In this document: one piece after another, positions 59,415 through 64,000 of the stretch
How positions within the stretch are numbered: position 1 is the stretch's first letter
Layout of the letters: each line of letters begins with the position of its first letter
From: Hetaerina americana
Lineage: Eukaryota > Arthropoda > Insecta > Odonata > Calopterygidae
Reading direction: 5' to 3'
Assembly (NCBI GenBank): GCA_022747635.1
Contig: JAKTNV010000001.1
Span: 46,074,446-46,138,445, forward strand
Length of the DNA stretch: 64,000 nucleotides
Program-made: the position numbers and the translations under genes
Notes under the pieces: generated by a model
Databases searched by the model: none
What the model was told of the DNA's origin: nothing
What the model saw: the letters and a program-made list of their open reading frames with translations, nothing else

Positions 59415-59516
59415 CTAAAGCCGTTGATCTATCCACTCATGTGCGTAATGTTCTCCTTTGTGGTGACCTGGAGAGTGATTCTCACTGAGAGCACCTTTAT
59501 CCAAATAATAATCCAC
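59415..59516 (-). CDS. Candidate terminal exon, minus strand
   Basis: On the minus strand an acceptor CACTTTTTCAG is followed directly by a 34-codon open exon that starts VDYYLDKGALSENHSPGHHK, continues GEHYAHEWIDQRL and stops with TAG. The composition is protein-like, unlike the AT-rich surroundings, and an ATTAAA (59335-59340 on plus as TTTAAT) lies about 75 nt past the stop as a possible poly(A) signal. No upstream exon or family match is recognised, so the call rests on one acceptor and residue composition. Confidence 0.3.
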   Translation of the reverse strand: MDYYLDKGALSENHSPGHHKGEHYAHEWIDQRL

Positions 59517-61109
59517 CTGAAAAAGTGATGGGATTTAAATAATTACAATATACGACTCATACAGTGAATAAATAAATCAGAATAAAATAGCACTGAAATA
59601 AAATGTATAAGATTTTAAAATGCATACTATTGTATCAATCCTTCTATTTAACGTTTATTCAAAGATATAATTTTTGAATCAAATCGCAACATATATAACA
59701 ACCTGCATTCCTCTGATTCTGTATTTTTACCCATTTGGAAAATTAAATTAGACACTACTTACTATAGCATGAGATTGATCATGGTAGACATTTTTCATAA
59801 TTATATTAAGTAAGAAAGTTATGATTTTAACTACAAGCGAGCGGAAAAGAGCTATCTCTTATCTTAACTCTGGTCAAAAGAATCACTTAGAAAAGTTTCC
59901 ACTCCAAGGTTTCAATGAATTACATGCCATGCGCTTATGTAGCATGATCAGTTTGAGGCTTATAAACATAGATCACAAGTGACCCGATTAACAAAGAAAG
60001 ATAAGAGCCAATATCATTACACCACAATAAAAATAAATCGAGAATTTCAATATTGAGGATTAGTGCACCAGCCAAATCATTTGAAACCTGGTATAACTTG
60101 GTCTTTGGTATTGAATGTGTATAATATTCAAGAAATTTAAGTGTAAAAAGTGTTTTACAATGATTTTTGGTGAGGAGGAAGCATTTTACACTCTTAAGTA
60201 TTAAATAAGGGACACAATGTTTATGGGAAAAATACAGCTAACTACAGTCCATGCAACAGCTGCAAGTATAGGAAGCAGGTTATTTTTTTCAAATCAAATA
60301 TTACAAATAGCAATTGAAGAACAATTTAAAAAACAAATCAGCAACTTCTTCAATCAATGACCATTCTTACTCAGCTAATAATTGGCAAAATTTGTCGAAT
60401 TTACCCACATAGCACAATGTGAATAATGATAAATAAAAATTAAATATCATGTTTAATTATTTCAGTAAAATACTATTTAAAATTTTATAGTTTTCAACTA
60501 CAACTCATGCGGATTAAAACAAGATTAGAGTGAAATGGGATATACAAATCTTTGAATAGAAGAATCAGGAAGATAACCCATATGGTGAGAAAACTTTAAT
60601 TGACTATAATTTGATGGGAATAGTATAGAAAAAGCGTAAGATCTAAAAAAATTCAAAAACAGGTGATTATGAAATATTATTTTAGACACAAAAAATGTTA
60701 AAATGTCATTTTCAAGTGAGGATTAAGTTACCTATGGGGTAATGGAAGAATGAATACACAGCAAGTAAACAGTATGCAGCAAGTATACAGACTTCATACT
60801 TCATACCTGTATCATGTTAAGTAAGATGAGAAACCATTACGAGAAGTGTTCACTAGAAAAATGATAAAATAACATCAAACATGGAAGATATGATAGAAAA
60901 TCTTTTGAAAAAATCAAAACAGATTCACAGCTGGCAGAGATCGTGTTATTAAATATACACAGTAAATGCATTGTCATAAATTTCTATATTTTGGTGGATG
61001 TAATAAGTGGTAATCGTTACATACTGGGGAGATAACCAGCAGCTGAGGTCATTTGCAAAATTGGAGATAGATGGAGGTAATTTGATATAAGAAGTTATGA
61101 TTTTTCAGG
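59517..61109. other. AT-rich intergenic DNA
   Basis: Nothing was recognised. Confidence 0.45.
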
Positions 61110-61335
61110 AAAGGGTATCAAGACACCTGGCATCCAAATTAGTCTACCCCAAACCAAAGGCAACAAGGGGCCCACGCTTCAACTTCCCATTCAATATGCA
61201 TGCTTTACTTGAAGTACTCTCCACATGGCACCCAAATTAGGGATTAGGATACTAATGAAAAATCCTAACATCACAGGGGCACAAACCTGGGACCATAGTC
61301 TGGGAATCCAGTGCACTAGCACCTGCATCAACCCA
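61110..61335 (-). mobile_element. tRNA-derived SINE, minus strand
   Basis: Minus-strand sequence from ~61330 reads GCAGGTGCTAGTGCACTGGA (A-box/D-arm-like), then TTCCCAGACTATGGTCCCAG and GTTTGTGCCCC (B-box-like), the order and spacing of a tRNA head. It is followed by an unrelated body toward 61110. This is the best tRNA-like match in the window but not a complete cloverleaf. Confidence 0.5.
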
Positions 61336-62589
61336 ATTCCCAAATACAACAAGGATGTTGACAGCCTCACTCTGGGATTAATTTTGGAGGCAGTGAAAAA
61401 GAAGAAATTCAGTAAGAAATGATGAAAAAATGTTAAAATGGATTTACTGCAGAACTACCCATAGTTTATGTAAAATCTTAGTTTCACTTTGAGCTTAATT
61501 TTTATTCTTAGAAGTAGAAAACGTAGAGGATAAAATTCTGACCGTTAGAATGAGTTTACTCTCAGCCAAAAGTTAAGTATATCAGTATGATATGAAATCA
61601 TAAAAGTAAACACAAAACAGCCTCAATTCAGGAATGGAAGGAAAACACATAGTGTCAATACAGTTTCGAGAATACTTACTTAACTTTACACAGTACATAA
61701 TCAAGAGCATAATCTTTTAAATTGTTTTTCTATTTCGAGTAAATTAAAGCCGAGTATAGGTGACAAAATAAAGGAAGTATAGTATTACGGAAGACTGAAT
61801 GAAAGTTTATTCATTAGACAGCAATCAATTGAAATACTGTAATGAGCCAGAGACCAAAATATATAATATGCATAATAATCATGTACCCATACACACAAAA
61901 GACAAACTCTTGGTTTAAAACCATTTTAGAAAAATACTGACAAAGAAAATAAAATAGAAATAGATATACATGGAAAAACAGATGGTATTTAGAGATAGTC
62001 CAGTTAGACTATATTATGGCTAGGCATAGATGTATGAAGAGCACAATTAAATTGAACATTTTCCAGGGAGCAGATGAAGATTGAGATTATAATTTCTTAC
62101 TAATAAAGAGTAATTCCAGGTTCAAAAAGATTTAATACAGAAAACTAGTTAGGAAATGGAATGAATACATTTTAAGAGGACAAAAAGGAATAAGCACCAG
62201 GAGACAGTGGAGAAATTTATGAGTGAAAGGGATATAGGTACATGAACAGTAGAAAAAAATTGACAATATTCAAAAAAAGGAATATCAAAAGCCACAAATG
62301 AAACTACAGGAAAAGGCCGAAAACACCATGTACTACAGGTGAGATGATTAGAAAGATAAGTAGAAGAAGGAAATGGAAGAAATTAAACAGAATTAGATCA
62401 AAGGAAGCAAAAAGAGATAATCAACTGAGTCAAAAATCTAATAGCGCAGAATAAACACAGTGGAAAATTCAGTGCAAGGATATGGAAAGTTTAAAGAGGG
62501 AGATGAATTGTGAATTCCATACCAAAAGATGAATTCACTTTCAGGATTGAAGAAATGTAAATCTCTTCACACTATTTGGGATACAATCA
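61336..62589. other. AT-rich, purine-skewed intergenic DNA
   Basis: A-rich on the plus strand, especially 62100-62480. No gene or element was recognised. Confidence 0.4.
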
Positions 62590-62890
62590 ACTATCAGTAT
62601 TCTGCATATCTGAAGAATGATTTTGGATGCTCCTAATTACTATTTACTTCAAGTATCATGATGACTTCCTCTTTAATTGCTTTATCTTATTTCTCCCATT
62701 TCTTTGTAATTTTTGTCTGCATTCATGCTGTCTTAAGAGCTTCCTCTCTTACTTCCTCTACCGAACTTACTCTATGTTCCCCTTTCTATATCGGCTTTCA
62801 ACATACAACTACCTTTCAATATTTCCTCCATCCAATTTTCCTTTATTCTGATTTTCCCCAGCAATTTCCTCTCTTTGCCCAATCCATTTG
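62590..62890 (-). mobile_element. 3' fragment of an RTE-like LINE (copy E)
   Basis: The minus translation shows, across frames, NWMEEILKGSCMLKADIERG and DSMNADKNYKEMGE. These match the positions of KEIMKGSRILKAAKVRMLG and DSMKAGNNHNEMKK in copy B at 6475. The 3' part contains GGAGCATCCAAAATC, a decayed form of the family's ATCCAAAACC signature. It is a short, heavily decayed 3' fragment. Confidence 0.5.
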
Positions 62891-63002
62891 AAACCTTGGA
62901 CATGAAGACAAGAGTAGATAGGATGGATAGTTAGAAGACAGTGTTAGGAACTGGGGTAATGCACCCTGATTATCCAATATCACCTATGTTTTTCAATATA
63001 TA

Positions 63003-64000
63003 CGAGGGTTGCTTTTCATATTTTTAGCCTAATAATGAAAAGACTAATTTGTAATTGAAAATGGCTTTATTGTTTTTTAAAGTATTCTCCATGATAATCT
63101 ATTCACTTTCACATACACTCAAACCAATTTTCGTAACACTTTTTCCACTCTGATTGAGGTACCTGCAAAACATGGTTTTTGAATGCATCAACGGCTTCTT
63201 CAGGTGCCGAAAAACGTTGGCCACGAATTATTTTCTGGATAAACAGGAATAAAAATAAGTCATTTGGTGCTAAATCAGTGCTTTACGGAGGATGACCCAT
63301 CAATTCGACGTTTTGGCCAGTCAAACAGGTTGTATGTGCATGTTTTAGCCGAGCTATGAGAGCTTGCATTGTCATGATGAAGAATGATCCTTCGCTGCCG
63401 TTTCTTTTTCCGTATTTCACCAAGTACTTCTTGCAAACAAATACTCGTGTACCATTCAGAATTCACCGTTCTACGTTGCTCTAACATTAACGTGATCGCC
63501 ACATGTCCAGTTATTCCGAAGAAACAGGCGATCATTCGCTTCGACGTGCTTCGTGCACGAATCACTTTTGTTGGATTTGGCTCATTTTGGAAGACCCATA
63601 CAGTGGATTTGCTGTTTTGTTTCGGGCTCATACGCATAGATCCAAGATTCGTCACCTGTGTAGATGTTATGCACAGCTTTTGATGCACCGCGATTGTATT
63701 TGTTGAGCACTTCTTTGCACAAATTTACACGAGCACCTTCTTGAGCTTTTGTCAAATTATGCGGGATCCAACAGAAACAAATTTTTCCCCAGCTAAATTT
63801 TCATGCAAAATCTTATTGATGCTCGCCATACTAATCCCCAAGGATGCCTCAATCTCACGATATATCACATGACGATCTTCCTCTACTAGTTCTTGCACAG
63901 CATCAATGTTAACTGGCACAACTGATTTTGGACGACCTTCACGACTTCCGTCGCTGAGCGAACGGCGGCTATGATGGAATTCGTGATACCAGCATTTTAC
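63003..64000 (-). mobile_element. 3' part of a mariner transposon, cut by the window end (element 5)
   Basis: A TA at 63001-63002 precedes the end CGAGGGTTGCTTTTCATATT. Inside it, reading on the minus strand, is a transposase gene whose N-terminal part lies beyond position 64000. About 1 kb of an expected ~1.3 kb is visible, so the element is probably close to full length. Confidence 0.9.
63067..64000 (-). pseudogene. Mariner transposase with all three catalytic Asp retained but broken frame (element 5)
   Basis: From the window edge the minus strand reads KCWYHEFHHSRRSLSDGSRE and the GRPK linker, then the second HTH (DRHVIYREIEASLGISMASI), LTKAQEGARVNLCKEVL and the first catalytic motif YTGDESWIYAYEPETKQQ. 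The rest of the core is open at 63275-63688, including MLEQRRTVNSEWYTSICLQE and the second Asp in ILHHDNASSHSS. The third block reads HPP, stop, STDLAPNDLFLF, so the Tyr codon of the usual PPYSPD has become TAA while the Asp is kept. The tail ends YHGEYFKKQ and a stop at 63067-63069. Frameshifts at about 63600 and 63300 make it non-functional. Confidence 0.9.

Noticed and set aside
1..64000. CRISPR array, prophage or bacterial-style gene cluster
   Set aside because: No regularly spaced direct repeats, no operon-like frames and no ribosome binding sites; the element content is eukaryotic.

Overview
This window looks like intergenic or intronic DNA from a large, repeat-rich animal genome, most likely an arthropod. 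I infer this from the mobile elements: five mariner-type transposons of arthropod-typical lineages, a palindromic mariner derivative, RTE-like LINE fragments, a Penelope-like element and tRNA-derived SINE heads. There is also an AT-rich background broken by C/T- or G/A-skewed CpG-rich blocks. No bacterial-style operons, rRNA or intact host gene was recognised, and the species cannot be named from this sequence alone. Nearly all long reading frames outside transposons lie in the CpG-rich, low-stop blocks and have low-complexity Pro/Ser/Arg translations. I treat them as compositional.

Layout: 1-9120 alternates CpG-rich blocks (1-1690, 2540-3180, 8210-9120) with AT-rich DNA. It carries a SINE head (3725), an (AT)n microsatellite (3846-4017), a 60-bp mini inverted-repeat element (4018-4077), two LINE 3' fragments (5415-5905 minus, 6475-6790 plus) and another SINE head (7865). 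9741-10207 is a palindromic mariner derivative with two 3' ends and no 5' end. 12748-13606 is an internally deleted mariner and 19277-20208 an old decayed one. 26310-30340 is a cluster of minus-strand LINE copies with recognisable endonuclease, reverse transcriptase and C-terminal segments. 31314-31594 holds the best candidate host coding sequence, two short exons around an 81-nt intron. 34614-36787 is a Penelope-like element with an open reverse transcriptase/GIY-YIG frame, a 12-bp target duplication and two identical 498-bp arms in opposite orientation, each with a hammerhead-like motif. 40828-42117 is a nearly full-length mariner with two catalytic Asp-to-His changes. 50837-51587 is an internally deleted mariner with nearly perfect terminal repeats. 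53270-56570 is the largest CpG-rich block. 63003-64000 is the 3' part of a mariner on the minus strand that runs off the window.

The most unusual items are the inverted-arm Penelope element, in which both arm promoters point outward and the apparent start codon is borrowed from the antisense arm, and the palindromic mariner derivative, which shares the 12-mer ATCCGGAAAGTA with the ends of the 50837 element. I found no evidence of a new multi-gene system.
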